From: Balanoglossus misakiensis
Taxonomy: Eukaryota; Hemichordata
DNA length: 64,000 bases
Assembly: GCA_040954595.2 (NCBI GenBank)
Contig: CM082595.2
Span: 6,262,001-6,326,000, forward strand
Direction: 5' to 3'
The number at the start of each line of letters is the position of its first letter. Position 1 is the first letter of the stretch. The position numbers and the translations under genes were made by a program. This document shows positions 32,411-45,309 of this stretch, piece by piece. Under the pieces are notes generated by a model that saw only the letters and a list, made by a program, of their open reading frames with translations, did not search any database and had not been told where the DNA came from.

Positions 32411-33327
32411 TTATGAGACATGACATTTTCTAGGATAGGAGGTAGCTGTGGTTTGAATTTTGCTTGTACAAAGTGTATTTTAATGGACTTTACTTCAGTA
32501 AAAAGTTAAATTTCAAGAAGGTTAAACATAAGATTATTTGGTGAAATGCGTTCTACCAAGTTTCACAAGCACATATTAGACTTGGTATTGGGACCTACCA
32601 CCTACATCGGCACTGTATATAGTTTTGTAATTGCGTTTAGAAGTAGTTCGCAGAGTGTACGTAGTTGAGAAAGTTAGTTTACTTTTTACATGGAGACGGT
32701 TTGCAGGAACCGTGACAACGGCAAGGCGTCGTTGAAAGAACGATGACTATTTCAAGACGGGACAGTCGAGAAGTCGTTAACTATGGTTGAACACGCATGC
32801 TATTTGACCCAAATTGAGTTGGGAGATGACGGACAAAGTGAACTTTCACGTCATGTTTGTGTCTTGGCTCCACTCGCGCTTTACATAAAACCACAAATTT
32901 TTATCGTCGTATGTGCGAACTCCGATAAAAGATGCTATAAAATTTTCCACTGGCGTCTGCCGCTGACAGAGGACACCAGAGTTTGCCGTTCATTAGCGTT
33001 TCCAAAACTTTAATCTAAAGAACGTACCTCTATACATTGCAGGTCCCCACTCGTTAGCATGTAGATATAAAACGTTTTGAAGGTCTATAACCCACATTTA
33101 CAATCGAAATACTTAAAATTGTCAGCTTTGTCGCACTTCTTGTGCAGAGAATTCACACCACAACTGGTAGTCCAGATCGACTTAATATCTAGTAAGGAGG
33201 TTCTGGGGTGATTATAAGATTTGACCGAGGCCCCTTGAGGGTACTTTCGTCGATTTGGTATCTCGCATGGATTGCAATGAAAACGTTTTAAAACAGAAAG
33301 ACACTTCAAAGAATTTATAGCAGCTGC

Positions 33328-33383
33328 AGAGAGAGAGATTGTGAGAGATATTTTTGAGAGAGAGATTGTTAGAGAGAGAGAGA
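33328..33383 (+). repeat. GA-rich simple repeat
   Basis: Three GAGAGAGA tracts separated by TTGT and TATTTTT. Confidence 0.85.
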
Positions 33384-34336
33384 TAAATATAAGTATGTCG
33401 TCGCTTGATCAGACAAGCAGCTAGAAAAAATAAAATAAATTGTTGTCAGAAGCAGTTCGGCATATACAGTCACAGCTAGAAAACCACAGGCAGATTTCAG
33501 GACATACACGTTTTCGACTTCATCTCTGGACAGTGGACCTTGCATATATTTGAACAAGCGCCCTCTCCCGACCGACTTTTTTGTCATATCTACGGGCAGT
33601 GATATTCCCATTGTGGTCCAATAATTTCCTTGAGTTTATCAAATGTTTATGCTTCCCAGAGCCTTAGATAGTTTTGCTAGAATTTTTACCAACAGATTTT
33701 TCGAATTCTCGGTATAATGTGAGTTATGCCGTAGACCCTTGGATCTATGGTTATACACGCAATCAACTTAAACTGACCGTAACTGAATTACGCCCTCTAC
33801 GTTAATGTTGCAATCAACTAAACCCTATTAAATTGTTGAAATCTGGTAAAGTAGAATCAATAAGAATAATAATATGTCTTTTTTTATTGGGAAGCTGATA
33901 TTTTTTCTCTGAATAAGCAAGAACATGCACACCTACAGTCAATGGACAGGCCAATACTATTTAATTGAAATGCTCGAAAAGATCCATCTCTTCATTTCCT
34001 TTGAAACAATCATCTTATTCATATTTACTGGTATAACACAACAGCTGATGGGTATAGGGAAAAGATTGCTTATTAAAGTTTCTTTTTCTTGTCCTAGGAA
34101 CAAGCTGACTTGAATGGTCACTGCAGTCCTCTGATGTTAATATAAATATTGTCTCCTGTGTAAGTTGGTAGCCTTCAGAGGAAGAAGAAAATCTTTGAAT
34201 CGAGAACAGAGACATTCCACTTCATCAAGGTAAAGTGATAAAGATGTTCCATCATCCAATTTGCCAACCACGTCGTGGGGGATTTTAAGAAGAGCTGGAC
34301 AGGTAAAAATCATCCAATATCTTTCTTTCTGCCACT

Positions 34337-34477
34337 CTGTAAAACACTTTATTTTCGCGAGTTTAAATTTTCGCGATACCGAGAGAGGCCACTGTTTCGC
34401 GAGTATTAATTTTCGCGTTCTCTTATTTGTATTTCGCGAAAAATTTATTGCTTGCAAAACTAAAGTGTTTTACAGTA
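34337..34477 (+). repeat. Palindromic MITE, family B copy 4, internally deleted
   Basis: Same ends as the other B copies, but about 70 bp of the interior (TTCACTGCATCGTTATC... to GGCTCT) is missing. Confidence 0.8.
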
Positions 34478-34499
34478 TATTGTACTCGGTTGGAAAAGG

Positions 34500-34929
34500 A
34501 TGTTGCAGACGACGTAATTTGTCCGTGAAAGTGCCAAAACGGCGGGAAGTCTTCCACTTCCTGTCGTTCTACACCTCCCACACCATATTTTGCACAAATA
34601 GTCCGATGTGCGGAGACTACAAAGCAGCCTTGGAAGCCGCCGCCGTGGTCGTAAGCACTCACTCAAATCACTGAGAACAAATCGAGTTTGCGCCTCTGTT
34701 GAATTGCTGCGCAGCTGCGAGGCACCGAGTCCTCGCAGACGCGTTGCTAGGAGACGAGGCGCGCGTCGTACCAGGGGTCAGGTTGAACACACACCGTGGT
34801 GAATTCAAAGAGATTCCGAAAATCGGGGCCTTAAGTGGCGAAGAATGGAGGTCGCACGTTCTGTGATGTCGACGAGTAGCCGATGAAGAGCTTGTCGAAA
34901 ATGGATTCAGTCTTTTGCTTGCTTGACTG
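34500..34929 (+). promoter_or_regulatory. CpG-rich patch with possible untranslated first exon
   Basis: Clearly richer in CG dinucleotides than its surroundings. GTTGCTAGGAGAC (34,743-34,755) resembles an RFX X-box. A strong donor GACTG|GTAAGT follows at 34,929/34,930. It could be the promoter and 5' UTR exon of a plus-strand gene such as the one at 44,095; nothing links them directly. Confidence 0.25.
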
Positions 34930-36449
34930 GTAAGTTTGTTCCCCTTTCCCTTCGTTGTTGGTTGATGGCGTATCTCAGGTAAGTGACCCACCGCGGCGCA
35001 TGGCAGCTATACTGAAAGCAGCATTATGTACACTCACATTAAATGCTCTTTTCAGGTATTGCGACGTTCACTTAGAGACGGGATTTACTTTAGGAACAGG
35101 GCTGTAGACAGACACCATGGATCTGAATGCACATCATAAGTATTAGGTTAATCAGAGGAATAACAGACAAAACTATTTATGACATTATTGCACCACTAAT
35201 AATATATTATAATGTCACATAAATAAGACATGTAACCATGGCAACTGTATCGATAGAGGAAAGAACACAGCTCTGCGAAAACTCAGTTTCCGTGCTGAGC
35301 AAATAAAAGTGTAATCGGCAAGGGAAAAAGCATTATTGTTGTAGAGAAGGAATAATAAAATCTAATGAACATGTTTCATTAACCGAAATTGTGAATTCAA
35401 TGAAAGGAATCTGAACTTAGAATACCCAAGCCATTACCATGGAGACATGGATAAGAATACACGGGGAAACCGACTAAAAGGCTCAAATGAAAATTTAGCC
35501 TGCCCTCCGAGGGAAAGGGGGTTATGGGCTAAACCGGGAGGATACATGAAAATGCCATTAAAGGGTTATCCCGCAATATTCAGGTTTTGTGTGTGATTGT
35601 TGGGGAAGACTTGTGTTCCCTTTAGGTTTGTGTTTCTCATGTAATTGATGCAGGGCAACAAATGGCAACTAAGAGGAGATCGTGGAATTGTGAATTTCGC
35701 ACAGTCTTGTTGACATAAATCACTGCTTGTGTGGTGGCAGTGCCGTATAAGGGGATTTTACGTAGGGTGCTGGAAAACGGTTTATTCCAGTTTCTCAGCA
35801 GTTCTCATACTTGCACAGTTATATGCCGGGTCCAACATTCCGTGCATAGGTGTCTGTAAACATTCAGTTACCAACACAATAGGGCATGGCATTGTAATGA
35901 CAATTTAATTGTATCAGAAAACAATGTGGCCTATTAAGTGACATCATAATCACCTCAAACGTCAACATTGTTTCTATTCGGTAGTGTGCTTGGTACGCAT
36001 TCAAGTTGGTAGTGTGCGTGGTGTGGAGTCAAGTTGTAGAGCTCTGGCTTTGCCGTCACAACAGTCGTCCTGCTTCGATCATTAACTTCAACCTTGAAAA
36101 CTGCATAACATGTTATGTTACCGACAAGCAGCCAATAGTTCCAGTATCAAAGGAATAAAACAACAACGAATTTGCCAAGCAGCTACTCTGTGTGTGTGCT
36201 TATGCAGGTGGAAAATTCTTTGTGTACACTGTATCTATCGACGTGTGACAAATAGGTTGCCTAGTTACGAGTCAGCTCGGATTTGTTATTTAATAATACT
36301 TTCCCGATTGGTTAAATTAAATGAACATGTCTTTATCACTATCAAAAATGCAATGCAATCATTAGATTATCGGAGTTATCCCGAATCTTGCCTATTTTGA
36401 ATGATTTTGGTGATATCCTTCGTTTGATTAATTTTTAAGGTTGGAGATA

Positions 36450-36463
36450 GTTGCCAAGGTAAC
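36450..36463. promoter_or_regulatory. RFX X-box motif
   Basis: GTTGCCAAGGTAAC fits the RFX X-box (GTTRCC, two bases, GGYAAC) in both half-sites. No gene start is adjacent. Confidence 0.4.
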
Positions 36464-39400
36464 CGACAGAGCGTTGTTCGCCATTAAATCATATCAAAAT
36501 GATGAGGGCATTCTTACAAGAAAACAGGTTTGTACTTTTAGTCACTTGATACCATTTGCTCAGTATAATTCAAATGACGTATTTTGGCTTCTCGGGCAAG
36601 TACTTAACAGTGAAGAGGGTTTTCTGAGTTTCGGGCAAGGGTTGTGTCTGAGCGTATTCAAAGACAAAGAATTGTAAGCTGCTGAGATGTTTGCCTCCCA
36701 ATTCAATCACCTGGCTAATATAGGGTTGTTGTAATTACATGCAAATGCCGCTTTTATTTGGCTAAGGCGATATATGCAGTCATTGTGTATGGCGTGCCGA
36801 TACAATTTACTCGTGGATACGTAACGCAGTCTTTATGCTTCGGGGGAGCTCGGGGTCTGTGTGTGCCGATTCGCGTACATACCCGGATTGTCTCTGGAGC
36901 CCTTGTAAGAAAACACTGAACTGAGCGCTGCCTTTAGCCGTGACTGGCAAACGTTCCTGTAGGCTTGGCTATGGATGCCGCTTAGTACAAAAATCATGCT
37001 TAATGTAAGTATTCAACGTGAGGGTTTACAGCCTAAACTCACGCAGCGTTAGTGCCTGTCTAGCGGTTCTGCCGTGGTTTCAGTGTAGCTCGGGATCCCC
37101 TTTCATGACGGTAAACCCTTTTGTTTGTTTGGCAACACTTCTCGCATGACTGCCTTTCTCTCAAATTGGCAGTCTTAAAATGCCTCGAATTCGTCGCTAC
37201 GATTTCGGGTGCCATGACAACGCAGTGTGAAGGTGTCGCGAACTCTTGGTGGTAATTATCATCTTTAACTCTCTCCCAGATTGTTCTAGACAGGCTAGTT
37301 TTAGTCAGTGTAAGTATTTCCATTTTGTTTTGAAATCAACAGGTGTTTGATCTTGTTGTTTTCCTATCAACTGCATGACTGTGCATATAACACCACTGCC
37401 AGATCAAATCTCTGAAGTCACATTCTGTGAACTTGAAGTTGATAATTCTCGAACTTAGATAAATGTAGTGGGGGTAAAACATTCAAATGTTAAGGGTGTG
37501 CACTCGCAAAGGCCGATACGCCATTTTGCTCTGTAATGGGAGATTCCATGTTGAAATTAACACGGCAAAACAATCCCCTGCAAGGTACATATGATACACA
37601 TGTTCCCATTAATGAAATGTTAAAAAACTCGTTTTTTTTTAAAAGTCCTATGGACTGAGTTGCTGTTGTTATTTTTTTAAATTTAGCTTGTGTCTCAACG
37701 ACCATGTAGAGAATGTTGACAGGCTTGCAAGCATTTCGAAAGACACAGTGTTTTGTTTGCTTGTCGATATAGCGTGTGTATGCATGCATGTAGTAACCAA
37801 GTAAATGTATATCCAGGCTTCAATTCAATTAGACTAACGTTTGGCCGTGCATGTCACACATATTTAGCCGGTGTTGGCAAACATATTTCTGACATTCTTA
37901 GAATTAGAGACTGGATCGACGAGTATACAAGATACGAACATTCGGAAGGATACAAACATCACGTTTGATCCTCTTGTAATTGCTGTCCCTTCAGCTCTCA
38001 TGGGACAGGAATTTCACAATGTAAAACTTGAGCAACTCATCGTCATCCAACTCCTGACTGATGGAAGCCAATATTCTGTGTGATAAAAATCAGTTTGCAT
38101 TATGATAGCTGTAGCCGCCTTTAATCGACGAAAATTAATCAAATGGCGATTGGCATATCATGGCCAATATTGCATTGCACGTTCCATATCACCGTACGTT
38201 ATTTCACGGATTACCTGATGCATTTTGATAAGGCCATACTCGTAGACATTTACGTTATACGCCCATTGTTACTCCAAAAAGCATGTGAGTGAAGTGAGTA
38301 GTAATCAACACACACATCTGTTCCTTGCATCATTGTTATTGTCGTTTGGTCTTTGTTGTTAGTATAGTCAATCAAAAACACTACCAAGTGGTGTGTTGAT
38401 TTGTTTCAAAATTGCACACAGCACATCCTCAGTTGCAAAAGTGAATAGTGGGCTAGCATGTTAGACAATGAAACAGTTGGGGGTGTCATACAATGCATTA
38501 CTTATAGGAAACTGCGTACCCTAAACAAATATTGTGCAGACGCACCAGTAATTCACAGTACTAATACGGAGGCAGCCATGAAAATGCAGTGATTTCCATC
38601 AACCAGGATGGGTAATTCAGTGCATAAGGACATAGTAATTGTCCATAGTTTTGCCATGCTTGAACTTGAAGCAAATCAAGCCCGATGTTAGTGTTTTATT
38701 GTTTCTCGCAGGTGCCTAATAGTAATAACTTTTTCAACTGAAATAAAGAAATGCACGTCAAAGTAAATTTAGTAATTAAATGTATGTGAAGTAGCTCACA
38801 TCTTTGGAATGGATCAATAGAATTGTACTATTACCGATCCAGACTTATTGATGGAAGATAAACTTAAAAGAGTAAAAGTGAAATAAAAATCGCCCTACTT
38901 TTGAGTTGAGAACTTCCAGACAGCATAATGAATTAATTTGCAAAACAGTGTCATGCTGCATTCATATCACTACCATCAATAACCGGTTTAACTGAAGGTT
39001 CCCCGACATAATTTTAATTCAACGGAAATCGACTGTTTTCCGATAGCGATTCATGGGGAAACAGACTGATTGTCTTGGCAACGGAAACAGGCAAACGAAA
39101 GTCCATACTGCATAGATTTCCCCCATTACTCTCCTATATGTCAAACTTAACTCGGAAAGTGTCTGAGACTCAGTACCTACCAATAGGAAAGTGATTTCCG
39201 ATTTCCCGTGATGCCCCGCGGGACACATCACGAAAACTTTGGGAGCGATCGATGACAACGTCGCAAAATTGACATTTTGAAACTTGAGCTCCGTGGCATG
39301 TGGACTTTTTTCCGATTGATCGCGCAGCGTGGCCTACAGGTGAGACGATCGAAGCGACAGTGTCTGCCAGTGGTGTGCGGAAAAGTGGTTTTGTTGTGTG

Positions 39401-39792
39401 GCTGGACTGGCCGTTTGATCAATTAGGGTCGATGAGTGACAGACTTCAACGTCGTCACGTCGTCGTAGGGCTCACTTGTCAGCTTCACAGCCAAGGGCCA
39501 CTGCTGGCTGGCCCAGTTTCCTAAGAACCAGACTTCAGGCAGACACTGGCCCTTTCGAGCCACGACAGGTACATTTACGTATAAAAGTCTGCGTTCAGAA
39601 GGAAAGAGAATGTTGCACTCTACACTTGCCAATCAAAACCTATATTTTATTGAATTTTCTCACACTTGTCTGATAGTACATGTAAATATTTTTGAAGACA
39701 CCATTTTGTGGTGGGTACATGATAGTATGCCGTGGCAATGCAGACGTTATACTTATATGTCAGTTGAGGGAAAATTGGTAAATGTGTTGAAC

Positions 39793-39886
39793 TTAAACCT
39801 TTCACCACCTTGAGATGGTCCAAATCCTTTGTCTTCTATGGTAAAGTTGGACCTCTACAGAGGAAACTGGAGATGAAAGTGTTAAA
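39793..39886 (+). repeat. MITE-like repeat, family D copy 4
   Basis: Shares TTAAACCTTTCACCACC, TCTATGGTAAAGTTGGACCT and a right end GATGAAAGTGTTAA with the other D copies. Confidence 0.7.
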
Positions 39887-42800
39887 GTTACCGGCTCTGC
39901 TTCGTTCAATATCTGTAGTTATGATGATGGCCAGTGATGTGCCAGCATTTATAACATAACAGCAGCTGATATGAAATTGGTAGGCGCGTCGTCAAAAACA
40001 AGATATATAAATAGGATACGGTTCAAAGAGTCAGGTATGACTACTGAACCTTTAGTCCCCCCTGGGGCTATGGGGTGTAGGGCACTCAACACTCAAAGAA
40101 GACCATTGTTCTCTTTGCAACACCCTAGCAATTGCCATTTACGTCGGTTACTGCGATGTACAGGTACCTGTAAGTCTACACACGGCATCGCTTGCAAACA
40201 CTCGACTTAGTAACTCGCTTCACCGCTTCCAATTGCCATATCTGTCGTCCGGTTACAAGCTCAGCTAGATTCTAGAAAAAATACATGTCTACCGCTGAAG
40301 ATTTGATTAACTGCGTTTTTCTGTGAGAAGTCTCTCGGGAAGTCAGCAGCGAACAGGTGGCATACCATTGCACAATAGACTACAGTGTGGAAATACTCTG
40401 ACCATGTCATCAACTTGTATCGTTCACGGCAGTGGTTATCTCCAGGTAACCGGGCGCCTTTATTATAGCAACGAAGGTATTCTTTTTCAACGGAGCGGAC
40501 TTTGATTTAGTATTGGCACCCTTAAATAAAGCCCCCAAATTGTCGATTGGTTGACTCCCATGTGTACCTAGGTCTTTGTGACAGGTTAGGACTATATTAT
40601 TTCGTGCAAGCGTGTAGGTGTGATCGATTTGTGGAGTGATCGCGGATAGGCTGCGATCAATTGAAGAAAAAAAAGGCTGGACGCCGGTCAGGTTTGTTTT
40701 TTCGATACGCCGATCAACCAGACTCCGATTCTCGTTAGCGTGACATTTGAACCGACGACAACGTTTGTGGAGCATACAAGTGCGAACTTTTAGTCAAGTT
40801 CAATGATTGGGTGCTGTGATTACCATGTAAGTAATATGGGGTTTATTACATGTTATTGATTGGCTTCGGAATTTCTGTTCCGCTTGCTTGCCTGAATGCT
40901 TAGCGTGGAAGCGGTACGCGGACTGAATTTAGAGTGAGCCAGCCCAGTGGGGGTTTGACTATAGTACTGAGTCAAACATTTACTTGCTAGTACATGTAAT
41001 CTGCAAGCTCAAATAGAGCTGTAATTTTAGCATAATGTTCATTAATTAAGAATCTGTGCTCTACCGATATTAGTTTATGAATCATCGTACGACTGGCGTC
41101 GACATGTACGACCATAATCGTTCGTATCCGTTCCGATAATCGCCATGAGTTAAAATGTCCCCATATTTACCCGAATCTAATTTAAATTCACCTGCCGTTT
41201 ATCGAACTTCCGTTCTACCTGCTCACACATGATTATTCTGAGCGGCACGACAAGTTGAAGTAAAAAGTTAATTGCATGTCGACTAGATAGAAGTAGACCA
41301 GTGGGCTTAATTAAGGTCATTTCGTTTGAGCGTCGTGAGTTGAAGGTCAAATCAGTGTAAATGGTTCGTTGGAACGGGGCACTTAAAGAACTGTTGACAC
41401 AATACACATGCACCTGTTTTGACATTCAATATGTTGTCACGCAGGCTTTGCAAGTCGCTAGGTGGGATCTAGGGTCTATGGTAAGAAACTCCCTGTGGGG
41501 TTGTTACTTGTGAATCTGAGGCGTTTCAAAAAATCCAACTACATGTCAACATGGTTGAATAGAAATTGTGCATACAACGTCCTTTCCCCCCACTTTTAAG
41601 TTGAAACGAAAGCAACAGAACTACCTGGTCAATGATTTGGCGTGACTGTACCGGTAACTGTGCTTTTGCGATTCAACTGTCATTGAATTACACTGAACAC
41701 TATTTGAACTATTTTGTGATTATAAGATATCCAGAAATGTCACATAAATAACCCAATTATTTTGAAATTGCTTGTTGTTCAGTGAAATTGTAGGATTGGA
41801 TTTGTTTTCAAAAGTAATCGTGTAGACCAGTGAAATTATATTTAAATTATACTTATTATCACAGTTTTCCAATCGCATTACTGGTACTCTTTTAAAGCCA
41901 AGTGAATATAATTGTGAATATCTAGAAACGTGCATTTCTGTTGAGGCTAGTTTTAGAATCAAATTACCATGTGCAGTGTTTGCCAAGGGTTAACAAAACG
42001 TATCAGTGGACATTCGAGTGAAGATAGCAAATTGTCTTTTATCTCAAGCCTCCACAGTCATCCTGGCTAAAGCCCTGCCCAAAGCTAGCAGGCGTATATT
42101 CATGTATGTATATTTTGATCTCAAATGTTCATTTTAATACTAGCAAATTCTATAACTGACGGGCCATTTGTGCAGGACTTAATTATTTAATGCGTAGCCT
42201 CGCGCAAACAGCGATCGATGTCCCTTTACTGCAAGGAGTTTCAATCCACATAGAATATACAGTTCATGAAGGTTAACAGCCTATACCTAAAAGAATTCTT
42301 CGTTTGAAAGAGGTGTTTTCATAGGTCGCTACTTAAGTATTCACACTTCAAATCGCCCATTAGCCAATATAAACAAAGTGTCAGCTGTGAGCTTACGACT
42401 TCCAGTCGTTGAATTTTACTGGTACAACTAAATTTAATAAGACAACTACATAGACTAGCAAATTATAGATAATTTAATAGTTAGTTTGCGGGAGTGATGT
42501 GTCTTTTATGTGGTTGGCTTAGGGGAAGGTCGAAGCTGGTCTTTGAATTCTGAAATGGACGACTTAAAAGCGATTTTGTCATTGGTTAAAAAAGCCACAG
42601 TGTAGTAAATGGTTTCAGAGAAAAATGAATGTCTAAACTTAATTTAGAAATCTTCCGTGTTAGAAAACATTCCCCTTTTCACAAATTTGGGGCCTTAATT
42701 ATGGGATTTCTGGCTTCAATATCAACGACTTTCTAGCATGTAAATTTCAACCAGACGTCGGGCTGCAATTTTGTGGCATTAAGTTTGTAAATTAGACTTA

Positions 42801-43982
42801 GTGAATAAGCAAGTGCAACAAAATGAACACAGTTCTATTCTTCCAGTATCTCAACTTCGAATTCCTCCAAAAATATAGAACGCAGAGATAGAATTGGGGC
42901 AAAATTTTCTTCAAAGGACAAAAACACTAGTATACACACCAAAATGACAGGCTAGGCGTGCCAAATTCGTCATGACAATGCGGCTGTCTTTGTGCAGTTG
43001 CACTTTTAAACGGGTTGTAAGATTAAGTACGTGTAGTTTTAGCTGTACAAACTATCCACAAACCAAATATTGACAGGTTCGTGCTCGAATGGAATTTGAG
43101 AACTGGTGCTTGAAATGACACACTTTAATGAACATGTTGGATAGTTTTATTTCAATATTTGCGAGCTTCTTGAAGTTCACCGAAGCGAATGGAGATACAA
43201 GTGGACAGCGTTTTCATCATCACGTTTTTCGCGTATGTCTGAAATCTATACTCATTGTAAAGTTTGGCATTGTCTTGTGTCGTTTTTGTCATGGTGTATG
43301 TGTACGTGTTTAGTGCATTACTTTCGCCCCAGAAAGTGTACAAGGTCTTGAATCGTGCGACTTGATGTTTGGCCGAAACAGATTTTCGCCTGTCGGATCA
43401 TACACTTTTTATCAATTCTTATTCTTGGTGCAGCTGTTTGTGATTGGAAGATCCACATAGTCACTAATGTTCTGAAAACTATGTGGGGTTTGTGAGTTTT
43501 CAAATAAAACGAACTGCCAACATTGTCCTTTTATTATTCATTCTAAAATCAGAGCAGACAGTTGACTAATGTTGTGATTGATGTTTTCACAATCAGTGGA
43601 CAGTGCACTGATAATTTGATACTCGATCGATAGTTTTCAATGTACGTTGTGAGGGCGAGAATTTGAGATCTTGACCTCTGACATCTGGTATCAGTTGACA
43701 TGACTACCGGTTGGATACAATACAAACACTGGGGAAGTAAATCAAATAATTCTGCAGGTGTCTTTTGTCAAGATAAGTTACGCTAAAATGTGATTCGACC
43801 TGGAAAAATGTTGACGCTGTGATTTCAGTATTATAAATATAACGTTGTGGTATACTCAAATACAATTTGAAATCATTTCAATGTTCAGTTGTGACGCAGT
43901 GCAGTTAGTATAGTTTCCATGTGATATGGTGTACATACAATCTTTGAACATTTTCCGTTGATAGGTGTCAGAGGATGGTGAC

Positions 43983-43996
43983 TTTGCCATGGAAAA
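43983..43996 (+). promoter_or_regulatory. X-box-like site upstream of the 404-aa gene
   Basis: TTTGCCATGGAAAA matches the RFX X-box (GTTGCCATGGAAAC) at 12 of 14 positions, about 100 bases before the ATG. X-boxes drive many ciliary genes in animals; that this one works is a guess. Confidence 0.3.
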
Positions 43997-44094
43997 CTGA
44001 TCACGGTTTGGTCTTTAATTGAAGAGGAAGAAGAATATCGCGATCGGCAGCAAAAAATAGTTTTATCTGGTGAACGCTACTTTTTCTTGACACC

Positions 44095-45309
44095 ATGGCA
44101 TTTGAACTGAATTTGTCGAAGTCGAAGATCAATCCCCAGACTTTGCCGACGACGAAAATCCGGTCGCTGTTCCCGATCAGCGAGAAGATCCGTCGGCGAG
44201 CTTTCGTGCTGAATTCGCAGGAACACCAGCGTCACGAGAAGTTCATGTCGCACGTCGACCTGCAGGAGAAACTGCAGGGTTTGAAATTTGGCCGTGTGAG
44301 GCGCAGTCTCCAGTCGGACATCGAGAACTACGAGGTCTACAAGAGGGCGCTATACAATATCGGCAGACGACAGATCGAGCTGGGATTGTTGAAGCCTTCC
44401 CCGGCCGTGCACAGCCCGGCGCGCGGAGCACCCAGGCGCCTTCCGCCAGTGTCGAAATCTCTGCCGGAGCACGCAATTGGCGAATCAGAAGAAGCTGATC
44501 GGAAGAAAAATGAAGAAAGCGAGAAGAAGGATAAAAGAAAAGAAATTAAGGGTAGTGGTGATAATAAAGATGAACGAAAAGAAATTAAAGGCAGTGGTGA
44601 GGATAAGAAAGAGAATGATATAACCAACAGCAGGGATGGTTCGGGTATAATTATTGTAACTGCAGCAGAAATACAAGACCATACCTTTCCCGGCGACAAA
44701 ACAATCAGAGATGAAAATGCAATGGAAAATGTGAGTGTTAGGGAAAAAGACGACTTGGACGGACAACTGATAGATGAAGTGAGGCAAGCAAACCTAAAAC
44801 TTGAGGCCACAGCGAAGAAACGCAAGAAGGCCAAGATGAAACTAACTGGAGATCGTTACTGTGATCGCAAAACACCCAAGGCTAACATGCTACCTCCCTA
44901 TGGACTGTATGGCGGTAAGGTGTACCGGCATCTCAGCAAGGAGAGGCGAGACGCACACTTTGAACTCGACCCGACGGAAAGGCGAAAGCGGCAGGCCGGG
45001 GCGCTGCTGGCAACCGCGCAGGCGCAGAGCTCGGTGCTGATCGACAGGAAAATGCCCACCTCGGCCCTGCTCAGGAGTAGTCGGGATCTCCCGCTGAAAG
45101 CCAGACTTCGGCCGTCGGCGGCGCTGAAGTTGAAACCAATCAAAGCAAAGATGCAGGCCATCCAGGCTTTCATGAAAGTGCGTGAAAACGCCCTCGTTCA
45201 AAAGGAAATTATTAAAGATACCGACAGGTTCGGTCGTGGCTTGGGACTTGTGAAACGAAAGGATGTAAAAGACGGCGCTTTCAAGACGAAAATTTGGGAT
45301 GGAATCTGA
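44095..45309 (+). CDS. Uncharacterised basic 404-aa protein, intronless coding region
   Basis: ATG in a strong context (CACCATGG), with an in-frame TGA 24 bases upstream, so the start is well supported. The frame is open for 404 codons, far longer than any chance frame nearby; G+C-rich third positions at both ends support coding. I recognise no family. Residues 1-110 are basic and Arg-rich (SEKIRRRAF, GRVRRSLQSDIENYEVYKRA). Residues about 130-180 are Lys/Glu-rich low complexity with a doubled KEIKGSG unit. A second ordered-looking block (about 245-300) has GDRYCDRKTPKANMLPPYGL and VYRHLSKERR. The tail is basic (ALKLKPIKAK, FGRGLGLVKRK). No signal peptide, membrane helix or enzyme motif. Probably nuclear, cytoskeletal or ciliary; this is inference. 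An AATAAA near 46,239 would give a 3' UTR of about 930 nt. Confidence 0.85.
   Translation: MAFELNLSKSKINPQTLPTTKIRSLFPISEKIRRRAFVLNSQEHQRHEKFMSHVDLQEKLQGLKFGRVRRSLQSDIENYEVYKRALYNIGRRQIELGLLKPSPAVHSPARGAPRRLPPVSKSLPEHAIGESEEADRKKNEESEKKDKRKEIKGSGDNKDERKEIKGSGEDKKENDITNSRDGSGIIIVTAAEIQDHTFPGDKTIRDENAMENVSVREKDDLDGQLIDEVRQANLKLEATAKKRKKAKMKLTGDRYCDRKTPKANMLPPYGLYGGKVYRHLSKERRDAHFELDPTERRKRQAGALLATAQAQSSVLIDRKMPTSALLRSSRDLPLKARLRPSAALKLKPIKAKMQAIQAFMKVRENALVQKEIIKDTDRFGRGLGLVKRKDVKDGAFKTKIWDGI

Larger units (their letters stand above)
29975..34336. other. Intergenic, no supported gene
   Basis: No exon with convincing codon pattern or family motif was found. It contains a loose tandem repeat at 32,007-32,410 and a GA-rich tract at 33,328-33,383. 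Sequence from about 31,000 to 31,400 and 32,640 to 33,010 is less A+T-rich but carries no motif I can name. Confidence 0.5.
34930..43982. other. Intergenic or long 5' intron, no supported coding exon
   Basis: Contains X-box-like words at 35,232-35,245 (GTAACCATGGCAAC), 35,433-35,446 (ATTACCATGGAGAC) and 36,450-36,463 (GTTGCCAAGGTAAC), a family D repeat at 39,793-39,886, and a moderately CpG-rich stretch at about 39,180-39,560. Open frames here are short and show no family signature. Confidence 0.45.

Noticed and set aside
34261-34674. Plus-strand open frame of 137 codons
   Set aside because: It runs through a family B MITE, which supplies about a third of it, and then the CpG-rich patch. No family signature.
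39298-39339. Possible short coding first exon (MWTFFRLIAQRGLQ) with a strong donor CAG|GTGAGA
   Set aside because: Good donor and CpG-rich context, but no partner exon could be found and the 404-aa gene has an in-frame stop before its ATG.
44337-44834. Minus-strand frame of 165 codons, Ser/Phe/Leu-rich
   Set aside because: Shadow of the 404-aa gene; its composition is the complement of Lys/Glu codons.
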